Assembly (NCBI RefSeq): GCF_015751765.1
Contig: NZ_JADOTX010000001.1
Coordinates: 1,364,001 to 1,428,000, forward strand
Source: Micromonospora ureilytica
Lineage (GTDB): Bacteria > Actinomycetota > Actinomycetes > Mycobacteriales > Micromonosporaceae
Direction: 5' to 3'
Length of the DNA: 64,000 nt
Translations under genes and position numbers: made by a program
Notes under the pieces: generated by a model
The model's input: only the letters and a program-made list of their open reading frames with translations
Told to the model about the DNA's origin: nothing
Database searches by the model: none
In this document: one piece after another, positions 1 through 8,228 of the stretch
How positions within the stretch are numbered: the first letter of the stretch is position 1
Layout of the letters: every line of letters starts with the position of its first letter

Positions 1-722
1 ATCTTGTTGGCGGTGTCCAGGAGCAGCGGAAGGTTGCTCTTCAGCTGGTCGAGGTTGGCGATGACCTCGATTGCCGTTATCGAGACTGCGGCGATGACCT
101 GTCCTCGGGAATCCCTGATCGGCGCGGCCACGCACATCACGTAGGCGTCGTGCTCGCCGTTGTCCATGGCCCAGCCGCAGTCGTGGATGCGGGCGAGTTC
201 GGCTTCCAGGACGTCGTGGTCGGTGAAGGTGGTGTCGGTGAATTTCTCGAAGACGACGTGGGAGAGCAGGCGGTCGCGTTCCTGGCGGGGAAGGTAGGCC
301 AGGATCGTCTTGCCCACGGCGCTCGCGTAGATGGACACCGCGCGTCCCACCCGGGACGGCAGCTTGACGGCGTCGAAGGCCGGACTGTCCACCTTGTCGA
401 TATAGATGATCTCGTCGCCGGTCAGTTGCGCCAGGTGTACGGTGTGGCCGGTCTCGCGTTGCAGCGCACGCAGGTGGGCGGCGGCGGGCTGGCGGAGGTC
501 CATCGAGCCGAGCGCGAGCTCGGACAACTCGATCAGGCCGCTGCCGAGCACGTAGGTGCCCGCGCCGGTCCGGCGGACGAAGCGCGCGGACTCCAGTGTC
601 TGCAGGATGCGCAGGGCTGTGGACTTGTGGACGCCGAGCACGTCCGCAGCCTCCGTAAGGGACAGCGGGTGCTCCGCGGATCGACGGATGAGGTCGATCG
701 CGCGGCGAATCGATTGCGCCAA
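1..722 (-). CDS. IclR-family transcriptional regulator (C-terminus cut by window edge)
   Basis: DNA-binding regulator that probably senses a sugar acid and controls the divergent operon starting at 885. The first ~60 residues form a winged HTH (LTEAADVLGVHKSTALRIL), followed by the IclR effector domain (GHTVHLAQL, then VGRAVSIYASAVGKTILAY and IRDSRGQVIAAVSI). About 240 codons are visible and the stop lies outside the window. I chose the TTG start at 722 because GGGGAGAAA sits 5-13 nt upstream; an in-frame ATG with a comparable ribosome binding site was not seen. A large ORF on the opposite strand is only a GC-rich shadow. The family is certain; the effector is inferred from the neighbours. 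Confidence 0.9.
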   Translation of the reverse strand, partial: MAQSIRRAIDLIRRSAEHPLSLTEAADVLGVHKSTALRILQTLESARFVRRTGAGTYVLGSGLIELSELALGSMDLRQPAAAHLRALQRETGHTVHLAQLTGDEIIYIDKVDSPAFDAVKLPSRVGRAVSIYASAVGKTILAYLPRQERDRLLSHVVFEKFTDTTFTDHDVLEAELARIHDCGWAMDNGEHDAYVMCVAAPIRDSRGQVIAAVSITAIEVIANLDQLKSNLPLLLDTANK

Positions 723-764
723 GGCTGTTTCTCCCCTCGCGCGACGGGCAGCGCCGTCGCTGTC

Positions 765-781
765 ATTGCACATTATGCAAT
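765..781. promoter_or_regulatory. Inverted repeat ATTGCA-N5-TGCAAT, candidate IclR operator
   Basis: Perfect 6-bp inverted repeat in the divergent IclR/ABC-operon gap. Related half-sites occur nearby (GTTGCA at 818-823, TTGCAAT at 839-845), so the regulator may bind several positions across the gap. IclR proteins usually bind short imperfect palindromes next to their own gene. The assignment is inference. Confidence 0.55.
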
Positions 782-808
782 ATAGATGACGCGATACGCA
801 ATCGCCAC

Positions 809-836
809 TTGACACCGTTGCACATGGCGCTACGAT
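809..836 (+). promoter_or_regulatory. Probable promoter of the sugar-acid operon
   Basis: TTGACA at 809-814 and TACGAT at 831-836 with a 16-bp spacer, 49 nt upstream of the lipoprotein ATG. The TTGCAAT half-site at 839-845 would overlap the transcription start, which fits repression by the IclR protein. Confidence 0.5.
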
Positions 837-884
837 CGTTGCAATTTCATCCGCTCGACGCCAACTTGTAACAGTGGAGTAACG

Positions 885-2132
885 ATGGGTAATCAGCGCG
901 CTCGTTTCGGCATCGCCAGGGCGACATGTGCCCTCGGCCTGGTCGCCACTCTCTTGACCGGTTGCGGTTCCGACGGCGACTCCGGCGACGGCGTCACCAA
1001 ACTGACCTTCGCCGCCTCGACCTTCGGCGACCCGGGCCGCGGGCCCCTGTTGACGAAGTGGCTCGACGAGTTCAATCAGAGCCAGACCAAGGTCCAGGTG
1101 TCCGCCGCCGCGGTGCCGTACCCGACCTTCGGCCAGACCGTGCTCACCCAGATGGGCAGCGGCAAGGGCCCCGACCTCGTCCGGTTCGACATGCCCGAGT
1201 TCGAGGCGGCCTCGGACGCCGGCCTCGTCGCGCCGCTGGACAAGGTGATCGACGCCGGCAAGTACGACCTGCTCAAGCAGCCGGACCAGTTCATGGTCCA
1301 CGACGGTGTCCGGCACGGCGTCATCTTCGAGGCGTCGAACTACGCGATGTTCTACAACGCCGACCTGATCCCGACGCCGCCGACCACCTACGAGCAGTTC
1401 ACCTCCACGGCGAAGTCGCTGACCAAGGGTGACGTCTTCGGCCTGGCGTTCCGCCAGACGGAGGCCGAGGAGGCCGGCGTCTGGCAGGACATCTTCAACT
1501 ACGTCTACGGCTTCGGCGGCGCGTGGTCCGACGGTAAGAACCTGACGATCAACTCGCCCGAGAACCTCAAGGGCCTGCAGGCGTTCAAGGACCTGTACGA
1601 CGCGAACGTGATCCCGCGCGGCGCCGACGCGGCGACGTTCCGGCGGATGTTCGCCGAGGGCAAGGTCGGGATGGAACTCAACAACGGCGGCTACGTGACC
1701 GCCACGCGCGGCCAGAACGCGAAGCTCAACTTCACCGTCGCGCCCATCCCGTTCCCGGTCCGCAAGCAGGGCGCGATCCTCGCACCGATCGTGATCAACG
1801 AGGCGAGCGAGGGCAAGGACGAGGCCGGCACCTTCATCAAGTGGGCGCTGGAGCCGCAGAACCAGGTCAAGCTGCAGGAGATCCTCGGCGCGAGCAGCGT
1901 CGCCACCACCACGCAGCGCAGCGCGGAGTCCCTCAAGGCGACCCCGTTCCTCCCCGTCTTCGACGGACTCACCGAGACCAGCCTGCCGCAGATCGTGCTG
2001 GGATTCGAGGCCAAGACGCCGGACATCCGCAAGGTGGTCGTGCAGAACGTGGTCGCGGCACTGCAGGGCAAGGCCGACCTCAAGTCGGCGCTGGATCGTG
2101 CCCAGCAGCAGGCGACCGAACTGGTCCGCTGA
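885..2132 (+). CDS. Sugar ABC transporter substrate-binding lipoprotein
   Basis: Extracellular solute-binding protein (family 1) that captures a sugar or sugar acid for the importer encoded by the next two genes. The 415-residue length is typical. The N-terminal signal ends in the lipobox LLTGC, giving Cys27 as the lipidated residue. The body shows a family-1 pattern (GKGPDLVRFDMPEFEAASDAGL near residue 90-110, AMFYNADLIPTPPTTYEQF near 155). ATG is preceded by GGAGTAACG. It is the first gene of an operon running to 7898. The co-transcribed dehydratases suggest the ligand is a sugar acid or an oligosaccharide yielding one; this is inference. Confidence 0.93.
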   Translation: MGNQRARFGIARATCALGLVATLLTGCGSDGDSGDGVTKLTFAASTFGDPGRGPLLTKWLDEFNQSQTKVQVSAAAVPYPTFGQTVLTQMGSGKGPDLVRFDMPEFEAASDAGLVAPLDKVIDAGKYDLLKQPDQFMVHDGVRHGVIFEASNYAMFYNADLIPTPPTTYEQFTSTAKSLTKGDVFGLAFRQTEAEEAGVWQDIFNYVYGFGGAWSDGKNLTINSPENLKGLQAFKDLYDANVIPRGADAATFRRMFAEGKVGMELNNGGYVTATRGQNAKLNFTVAPIPFPVRKQGAILAPIVINEASEGKDEAGTFIKWALEPQNQVKLQEILGASSVATTTQRSAESLKATPFLPVFDGLTETSLPQIVLGFEAKTPDIRKVVVQNVVAALQGKADLKSALDRAQQQATELVR

Positions 2133-2208
2133 CAGCTCGACACGGCGACGCTGCCGGCGCGACGGTTCGTGCGCCGGCAGCGTCCTTCCCCCCGAAGGAT
2201 CAAACCCG

Positions 2209-3162
2209 ATGACTGTGGTCGAGCAGACCGGAGTACCGAAGACAACACCCCCGGGCCGGCCCCGGCGTCGGCCCAGCCCGTTGGGCAGCAAGTGGACGCC
2301 GTACCTGTTCCTGGCACCCGCCGCCCTGTTCATCCTCGTCTTCCAGGCGGTACCCCTCGTTCAGGAGGTGTACCTCAGCTTCACCAGGACGAGACTGCTC
2401 AACCCCACCCGCAGCGAGTGGGTCGGGCTCGACAACTTCAACCGGATCTTCAGCGACCCGGAATTCCATCGCACCCTGCTGATCACCGTCGTCTACGTGA
2501 TCACCTGTGTGGTCGTCGCGATCGGCGCCGGGCTCGGCGTCGCGCTCCTGCTCAACAAGAAGTTTCGGGGCCGTGGCGTGGCTCGGGCGCTGGTGACCGT
2601 CCCCTGGGCCGCTCCGGGCATCGCGGTCGCGCTCATCGCCACCTGGATGCTCAACGCGCAGTACGGCATCGTGAACCGCTTCCTCGACGCCGTGGGACTC
2701 GGTGTGCCCGGCGGCGCCATCCTGGACAGCTCGCGCTACGCGCTTCCGGCGGTGCTCGCGACGACCATCTGGCAGCTGTTCCCGTTCACCTCAGTGGTGC
2801 TGCTCTCCGCGCTGCAGTCCGTTCCCCAGGACCTCAACGAGGCCGCGACAGTGGACGGCGCGGGACGATGGGCCACCTTCCGGGCCGTCACCTGGCAGGT
2901 CATCAAGCCGACAGTGGGCCTGCTGGCGTTGCTGATGACGATCTGGTCGCTGCGGCGGTTCGAGCTGATCTGGCTGATGACCAAGGGCGGGCCGGTCGGC
3001 GCCACCGAGACGCTCGTCATCGACCTCTACTCGCAGGCGTTCGACTCGAAGGAACTCGGATCGGCGGCGGCCATCGGAATGGTCGGCGTCGTCATCTCGC
3101 TCATCGTCATCATCGGCAGCCGCCTGGTCGCCCGTGCCGTGGAGAAGGGGGACGTCCGATGA
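2209..3162 (+). CDS. Sugar ABC transporter permease (MalF-like)
   Basis: Inner-membrane permease, 317 residues, with about six membrane segments starting at YLFLAPAALFILVFQ (residues ~30-45). The EAA loop that docks the ATPase is visible as DLNEAATVDGAGRWATF (residues ~208-224). The ATG at 2209 follows CGAAGGAT; a longer ORF upstream would overlap the end of the lipoprotein gene region and lacks a better site. It overlaps the next gene by 4 nt (ATGA). No ATPase is encoded here, so a shared MsiK-type ATPase elsewhere is expected, as is common for actinomycete sugar importers. Confidence 0.93.
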   Translation: MTVVEQTGVPKTTPPGRPRRRPSPLGSKWTPYLFLAPAALFILVFQAVPLVQEVYLSFTRTRLLNPTRSEWVGLDNFNRIFSDPEFHRTLLITVVYVITCVVVAIGAGLGVALLLNKKFRGRGVARALVTVPWAAPGIAVALIATWMLNAQYGIVNRFLDAVGLGVPGGAILDSSRYALPAVLATTIWQLFPFTSVVLLSALQSVPQDLNEAATVDGAGRWATFRAVTWQVIKPTVGLLALLMTIWSLRRFELIWLMTKGGPVGATETLVIDLYSQAFDSKELGSAAAIGMVGVVISLIVIIGSRLVARAVEKGDVR

Positions 3163-3989
3163 GGCGCTTCCGTTTCGGTGTCACCGCACGGATCGTCGCC
3201 GTGCTCGTCGTACTGGGTGTCGCGGTGTTCCCGCTGTACTGGATGTTCGTCACGGCGCTGTCCAGCAACAGCGACCTCTTCGCCGATCAGCCCCGGCTCA
3301 CGCCGGACCTCGGTCAGTTCGGGGTCTTCGTGGATGCGCTGGCCGAGGGCAAGGCGGCCGGGTGGCTGCTCAACAGCCTGATCATCGCCGTCGGCACGAT
3401 GGTCCTCTCCGTCGGCCTGGGCATCCCGCTCGGCTACGCGCTGTCCCGGTTCTCGTTCTGGGGCAAGGCCGTGCTGACCGTCGTGCTGCTGTTCACGCAG
3501 ATGCTCCCCGAGGCGCTCATGGTCGTCCCGCTGTTCGCGCTGTTCCGCCGTTTCGAACTGCTCGACTCGCTGACCGGCCTCATCCTGGTGAACTCCGCGT
3601 TCGTCCTGCCGATCGTCGCGCTGATCCTCAAGGGCGCCATCGACGGCATCCCGAAGGAGCTGGAGGAAGCCGCGCGCGCCGACGGTGCCCGGCCCTTCAC
3701 CACCCTGACCCGCATCAACGTGCCGCTCATCGCGCCGTCGATCGCGGCCACCGCGGTCATCGCCTTCTTCCACGCCTGGAACGAGTACGTGTTCGCTGTG
3801 ACGTTCATCTTCAACCCCGATCTGCAACCCGCCTCCGTCGGCATCGCGAACTTCATCGGCGAACTGGGTACACCGATCCAGACGGTGATGGCTGTCGCCT
3901 TCCTGTTCACACTGCCCGCCGTCGCCTTCTACCTGCTGGTCCAGAAGTACGTGGTGTCCGGCATGACCGCCGGTGCGGTGAAGGGTTGA
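3159..3989 (+). CDS. Sugar ABC transporter permease (MalG-like)
   Basis: Second permease subunit, 276 residues, starting with a membrane segment (IVAVLVVLGVAVFPLYWMF). The EAA motif is KELEEAARADGARPFTTLTR (residues ~165-184), followed by the usual WNEYVFAVTF segment. It starts inside the stop of the first permease (ATGA overlap), implying translational coupling. The downstream dehydratase starts 9 nt later. It works with the preceding permease and lipoprotein as one importer. Confidence 0.93.
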   Translation: MRRFRFGVTARIVAVLVVLGVAVFPLYWMFVTALSSNSDLFADQPRLTPDLGQFGVFVDALAEGKAAGWLLNSLIIAVGTMVLSVGLGIPLGYALSRFSFWGKAVLTVVLLFTQMLPEALMVVPLFALFRRFELLDSLTGLILVNSAFVLPIVALILKGAIDGIPKELEEAARADGARPFTTLTRINVPLIAPSIAATAVIAFFHAWNEYVFAVTFIFNPDLQPASVGIANFIGELGTPIQTVMAVAFLFTLPAVAFYLLVQKYVVSGMTAGAVKG

Positions 3990-3997
3990 GCCGAAAG

Positions 3998-5179
3998 ATG
4001 AAGATCGTCTCTGTCGACACACTTGTCGTCGACTTCTACCGCACGAACCTCGTGATCGTGCGCGTCCACACCGACGAGGGCATCATCGGGCTCGGTGAGG
4101 CCACCCTGGAGGGCAAGGAACGCGCCGTCCAGGGTGCCATCGCCGAGCTGGCCGAGGCAGTGGTGGGGCTGGATCCCACGAGCATCTCGAAGATCCTCTA
4201 CGAGACCGCGCGGGACTGGTACTGGCGCGGTGGGCCGGTCATCATGACCGCGTTGAGCTCGCTGGAGATGGCCCTGTGGGACATCTCGGCCCGTGAGCTC
4301 GGCGTACCGGTCTCCCGGCTGCTCGGCGGCACGACCCGGGATCGGGTTCGGGCGTACGCGAATGGTTGGTTCTCCGGCGCCGTCACGCCGGAGGACTACG
4401 CGGCCGCCGCGCGCCGGACTGTGGAGTCCGGCTTCCGGGGCCTCAAGTGGGACCCGTTCGAGAACTACGACCTGACCATCACCACCGCACAGTTGGACCG
4501 GGTGCTCGCCCAGATCGACGCCGTCCGTCAGGCGGTGGGCCGCGATGTCGAGTTGTTCGTCGAGGGGCACGGCCGCTTCGACGTCCGCCACGCCATCAAG
4601 GTCGCCACCGAGATCGCCCAGTTCGACCCGGTGTGGTTCGAGGAGCCCTGCCCACCGGACAACCTCGACGCGCTCGTCGACATCCGCCGCGCGTCGCCGG
4701 TGCCGATCGCAGCGGGGGAGCGGTGGTACGGCCGGCAGGGCTTCGCGCCGGCACTGGCCCGCCAGGCCGTCGACTTCGTCCAGCCCGACGTCACGCACGC
4801 CGGCGGGATCGCCGAACTGGCTTTCATCTCCACGCTCGCCGCGACCAGCTACGTGGGCTTCGCGCCGCACAACCCGAGCGGTCCACTCAGCACGGCCGCG
4901 ACGCTGCAACTCGGGGCGACGCTGCCCAACTTCCGGTACCTGGAGATCATGGCGACCGACGTGCCCTGGCGTCCCGAGATCACCAACGAGCGGCTGGTGC
5001 TGACGGACGACGGTGACATCCTCATCCCGACCGGGATCGGCCTGGGCATCGAGGTGGATCTCACAGTGATCGAGCAGCACCCGTTCACACCGCACCCGCT
5101 GCGGATGTTCCAGGACGCCGTGTACGACATCCGTCCCCGCGACGAGCGGTCCTTCTTCAACCTGGAGAGCGACTCATGA
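3998..5179 (+). CDS. Mandelate racemase / enolase-superfamily acid-sugar dehydratase
   Basis: Probably dehydrates an aldonic or aldaric acid to a 2-keto-3-deoxy acid in the cytoplasm. The 393-residue protein has the N-terminal capping domain and the barrel with FRGLKWDPF (Lys150), VEGHGRFD (Glu189, His191), WFEEP (Glu215), AAGER (Glu241) and APHNPSGP (His291). These match the metal ligands and the His acid/base pair of galactonate-dehydratase-like members. The first metal ligand is Glu189 rather than the usual Asp. It lies between the importer and the FAH-fold gene, whose start overlaps its stop (ATGA), so its product is probably the next enzyme's substrate. The exact sugar cannot be read from sequence. 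Confidence 0.88.
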   Translation: MKIVSVDTLVVDFYRTNLVIVRVHTDEGIIGLGEATLEGKERAVQGAIAELAEAVVGLDPTSISKILYETARDWYWRGGPVIMTALSSLEMALWDISARELGVPVSRLLGGTTRDRVRAYANGWFSGAVTPEDYAAAARRTVESGFRGLKWDPFENYDLTITTAQLDRVLAQIDAVRQAVGRDVELFVEGHGRFDVRHAIKVATEIAQFDPVWFEEPCPPDNLDALVDIRRASPVPIAAGERWYGRQGFAPALARQAVDFVQPDVTHAGGIAELAFISTLAATSYVGFAPHNPSGPLSTAATLQLGATLPNFRYLEIMATDVPWRPEITNERLVLTDDGDILIPTGIGLGIEVDLTVIEQHPFTPHPLRMFQDAVYDIRPRDERSFFNLESDS

Positions 5180-6384
5180 CGGTGCCACGGCCCCGGGGGT
5201 CGGCCGCGGGTGCGGACTGGGCCGGCACCGCCGCCGAGGCGTTGCCGGACGACCCCGACAGCGTCCTCATCGGCCGGATCTGGGACCCGTCCGGCGACGG
5301 CCCCTCGCCGGTGACCGTCCGCGACGGCGAGGTCATCGACCTCAGCCACCGGTTCCCGACCGTCCGCGACATCTGTGAGCTGCCCGATCCCGCAGCGACG
5401 GTGGCCGGGTTGGACGGGCCGAGGGTGGGCGACTTCGGGGAGATCCTGGCCAACACGGGGGCCGCCACCCGCGACAGTGGTCGCCCCTGGCTGCTCGCCC
5501 CGGTCGACCTCCAGGCGCTCAAGGCCGCCGGCGTGACCTTCCCGGTCTCGATGATCGAACGGGTTATCGAGGAACGGGCGCGGGGAGACCTGGCACTGGC
5601 GGCGGACATTCGGCAGCGCATGCTCGCCGACGTCGGTGTCGACCTGCACAGCCTGGAGGCGGGCTCGCCCGAGGCGGATCGGCTCAAGGGTCTGCTGGTC
5701 GCCGAGGGTATGTGGAGTCAGTACCTGGAGGTGGGGATCGGCCCGGACGCCGAGATCTTCACCAAGGGACAGATCCTCTCCGCCGTCGGCACCGCCGTTC
5801 CGGTCGGTGTGCTCGCCGCGTCGACCTGGAACAACCCGGAACCCGAGGTCACGCTGATCGTCCAGTCCAGCGGCCGGATCGTCGGCGCCACCCTCGGCAA
5901 CGACGTGAACCTGCGCGACATCGAGGGCCGCTCGGCGCTCCTGCTTCCCCTGGCGAAGGACAACAACGCCTCCTGCGCTCTCGGCCCCCTGATCCGGCTC
6001 TTCGACGACCGGTTCGGCATGGATCAGGTACGCGAACTCGAGGTGCGCCTGGAGGTTCGCGGCGTGGACGGCTTCCACCTGGAGGCGGTCTCGGAGATGA
6101 CCCAGATGTCGCGTGCTCCGGAGGAACTGGTCCGGCAGCTGATCGGGCCGCACCACCGCTATCCCGACGGCGCCGCACTGATGCTCGGCACGATGTTCGC
6201 GCCCATCCAGGACCGGGACCGCCCCGGTGAGGGCTTCACCCACAAGGTCGACGACGTGGTACGGATCAGCTGCCCGGCACTTGGCACCCTGGTCAACCGG
6301 GTGCGGCACGCGGAGGAGTGCGAGCCCTGGCACTTCGGCGTCCGCGATCTCATGGGCAATCTGGTAAGGAGAGGACTGCTGTGA
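5176..6384 (+). CDS. Fumarylacetoacetate-hydrolase-fold protein, likely 2-keto-3-deoxy-acid dehydratase
   Basis: 402-residue FAH-superfamily protein in the arrangement seen for L-2-keto-3-deoxyarabonate dehydratases: a ~130-residue N-terminal part (VTVRDGEVIDLSHRFPTVRDI), then the catalytic fold with QYLEVGIGPDAEIFTKGQIL, NPEPEVTLIV and GATLGNDVNLRDIEGRSALL. It would convert a 2-keto-3-deoxypentonate to 2-oxoglutarate semialdehyde, the substrate of the dehydrogenase encoded next. It overlaps the upstream gene by 4 nt and the downstream gene by GTGA. The family is clear. The reaction is inferred from the position between an acid-sugar dehydratase and a semialdehyde dehydrogenase. Confidence 0.82.
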   Translation: MTVPRPRGSAAGADWAGTAAEALPDDPDSVLIGRIWDPSGDGPSPVTVRDGEVIDLSHRFPTVRDICELPDPAATVAGLDGPRVGDFGEILANTGAATRDSGRPWLLAPVDLQALKAAGVTFPVSMIERVIEERARGDLALAADIRQRMLADVGVDLHSLEAGSPEADRLKGLLVAEGMWSQYLEVGIGPDAEIFTKGQILSAVGTAVPVGVLAASTWNNPEPEVTLIVQSSGRIVGATLGNDVNLRDIEGRSALLLPLAKDNNASCALGPLIRLFDDRFGMDQVRELEVRLEVRGVDGFHLEAVSEMTQMSRAPEELVRQLIGPHHRYPDGAALMLGTMFAPIQDRDRPGEGFTHKVDDVVRISCPALGTLVNRVRHAEECEPWHFGVRDLMGNLVRRGLL

Positions 6385-7898
6385 ACGTGGTCATCACTGT
6401 CGATCCGCGCGACGGTAAGCGTCGCGAGACGGAGCTTACCGAGACCGACGAATCTCGGCTGGAGGTGATCGCCGGTCAGACGTCCCCGGCGGCGCAGTGG
6501 CTGGCCGCCCGCGGGCGGCTCGGCCGTGCGGAGTTGCTGGACGCCATCGCCGCGTCGCTGGAGTCCCGTCGGGTGGACCTGGTCGCTGCCGCCGAGGCGG
6601 AGACCGGGCTGAGCCACGCGCGACTCGACGGGGAACTCACCCGGGCGGCGCTCCAGTTCCGGATGTTCGGCGAGGTGCTGCGCGACGGAGCGTACGTCGA
6701 GGCGACCATCGACCACGCCGCCGACACACCGCTCGGCCGCGGCCCGGACCTGCGGAGGATGCTCGTCCCCCTCGGGCCGGTCGCCGTCTTCGGGGCCAGC
6801 AACTTCCCGTTCGCCTTCTCGGTCGCCGGCGGTGACACGGCCGCGGCGCTCGCCGCCGGGTGTCCGACGATCCTGAAGGCCCACCCGTCCCACCCGTTGA
6901 CCTCGCACGCCTCCGCCGCCGCGATCGAGTCGGCCGTCCGCGACCTCGGCGGGCCCGAGGGTGTCGTCGCGACCGTGTACGGGGAGCAGGCCGGTCGCTC
7001 GCTGGTGCGTCACCCGGCGATCCGCGCGGCCGCCCTGACCGGCTCGGTCAACGCCGCCCGCGCCATCCAGGCGGCCATCGACGAACGGCCCGACCCCATT
7101 CCCCTGTACGCCGAACTGAGCAGCGTGAACCCGATCGTCGTCCTGCCCGACGCGGCCGCCGCCCGGGGAGACCAGATCGCCGAGGGGCTGTTCGGCTCCT
7201 TCACGAACTCGGGCGGCCAGCTCTGCACCAAGCCCGGCCTGGCGTTCGTTCCGTCGGACCCGGGTGGTGACCGCCTGGTCGAGACCCTGCGGGCGAGAGT
7301 CGACGCGTCGGGTGGCACGGTCCTGCTCAACGAGCGCATCCGCGACGCGTACGAGAGCCGGGCCACGGAGTTCGAGCGGGCCGGCGCTCGGGTCTCGGCG
7401 CGACCCACCGTCGAGCAGGGAGCGGGCTTCACAGTGGCTCCGGCCCTCCTGGAGGTCGGCCTCGCCGGTCTGACCGCCGAGATCGCCGACGAGTGCTTCG
7501 GCCCGCTTCTGATCGTGGTCCGCTACGACGACGCCGCCGACCTCGACGCCGCGCTGGCCACCGTCCCGCCGTCGCTGACCGGTTCGCTGCACCGCGGACC
7601 GGGCGACGACGCCGACGTCGTACGCGGGCTTGTCGACGTGCTCGCCGCCCGCGCGGGTCGCATCGTCTTCGACGGCTATCCCACAGGTGTACGGGTGTCG
7701 TGGGCCCAGCACCACGGCGGACCGTGGCCGTCGACAAACGCCGTGCACACGTCGGTGGGCGCCACCTCGATCCGCCGGTTCCTCCGCCCGCTGGCGTGGC
7801 AGGACGCCCCGGCCTGGGTCCTTCCCGAGGAGTTGCGCGACGAGTACACAGCCATTTCCCGGCGAGTCGATGGGAGGTTGCAGCCAGCGGTCGAATAA
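6381..7898 (+). CDS. Aldehyde dehydrogenase, 2-oxoglutarate-semialdehyde type
   Basis: 505-residue NAD(P)-dependent aldehyde dehydrogenase. Catalytic Cys282 lies in SGGQLCTKPG and the general base Glu245 in YAELSSVNP. The FGASNFPFAFSVAGGDTAAALAAGCP segment (residues ~137-161) is characteristic of the 2-oxoglutarate/2,5-dioxovalerate semialdehyde branch. GTG start at 6381 overlaps the upstream stop and follows AAGGAGAGGA. It is the last gene of the operon and would complete the conversion of a deoxy-keto acid to 2-oxoglutarate. A start further upstream would lie inside the FAH gene. Confidence 0.88.
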   Translation: MNVVITVDPRDGKRRETELTETDESRLEVIAGQTSPAAQWLAARGRLGRAELLDAIAASLESRRVDLVAAAEAETGLSHARLDGELTRAALQFRMFGEVLRDGAYVEATIDHAADTPLGRGPDLRRMLVPLGPVAVFGASNFPFAFSVAGGDTAAALAAGCPTILKAHPSHPLTSHASAAAIESAVRDLGGPEGVVATVYGEQAGRSLVRHPAIRAAALTGSVNAARAIQAAIDERPDPIPLYAELSSVNPIVVLPDAAAARGDQIAEGLFGSFTNSGGQLCTKPGLAFVPSDPGGDRLVETLRARVDASGGTVLLNERIRDAYESRATEFERAGARVSARPTVEQGAGFTVAPALLEVGLAGLTAEIADECFGPLLIVVRYDDAADLDAALATVPPSLTGSLHRGPGDDADVVRGLVDVLAARAGRIVFDGYPTGVRVSWAQHHGGPWPSTNAVHTSVGATSIRRFLRPLAWQDAPAWVLPEELRDEYTAISRRVDGRLQPAVE

Positions 7899-7941
7899 CC
7901 GCGGCTGCCGGTCTCTCCCGGGTGCGTTTCCGGGCCACCTG

Positions 7942-8000
7942 CGACTGGCGCGCGAATTCCTCGACAAAATTGACCCGACAGAGAATTCGCGCGCCAGTCG
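7942..8000. repeat. 18-bp perfect inverted repeat, long hairpin after the sugar-acid operon
   Basis: The arms CGACTGGCGCGCGAATTC (7942-7959) and GAATTCGCGCGCCAGTCG (7983-8000) are exact reverse complements around a 23-nt AT-richer loop. It lies 44 nt after the dehydrogenase stop, so it may end that transcript, though no U-tract follows. The rest of the 330-bp gap (7899-8228) contains no gene and turns AT-rich toward the next promoter. Confidence 0.75.
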
Positions 8001-8113
8001 TCGTGGTGCCGCTGAAGCGCGCCCGAATTGTTTTCCACGCAATTTTCTGATTCGAATTACGGACCTGTCTTGACCGTCAATGCGATTCGTGGTTTGGTTT
8101 TCGACAGGGAACG

Positions 8114-8129
8114 ATGTTAGCGCTCGCAT
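8114..8129. promoter_or_regulatory. LacI-type operator-like site upstream of the esterase gene
   Basis: ATGTTAGCGCTCGCAT is an imperfect palindrome centred on AGCGCT, the core of many actinomycete LacI-family operators. It sits 100 nt before the esterase ATG. It shares the AGCGCT core with the perfect site at 27215. Which regulator binds is unknown. Confidence 0.45.
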
Positions 8130-8228
8130 TGCTGCATCGCTCGTTACTGGTATCCCTTCACCTCACCATCGAATGGTCGGTCGGCCGCTCGGTGCGGTCT
8201 GACCACACGCCGAAGAGGGAGCAGGAAC

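Noticed and set aside
150..785. Long plus-strand ORF over the IclR gene
   Set aside because: It is the antisense shadow of the IclR reading frame; the minus frame has the HTH and effector motifs.
3027..5095. Minus-strand ORFs of 331 and 388 codons over the ABC permease and dehydratase genes
   Set aside because: Composition is low-complexity His/Arg/Asp with no domain, typical of GC-rich antisense frames.
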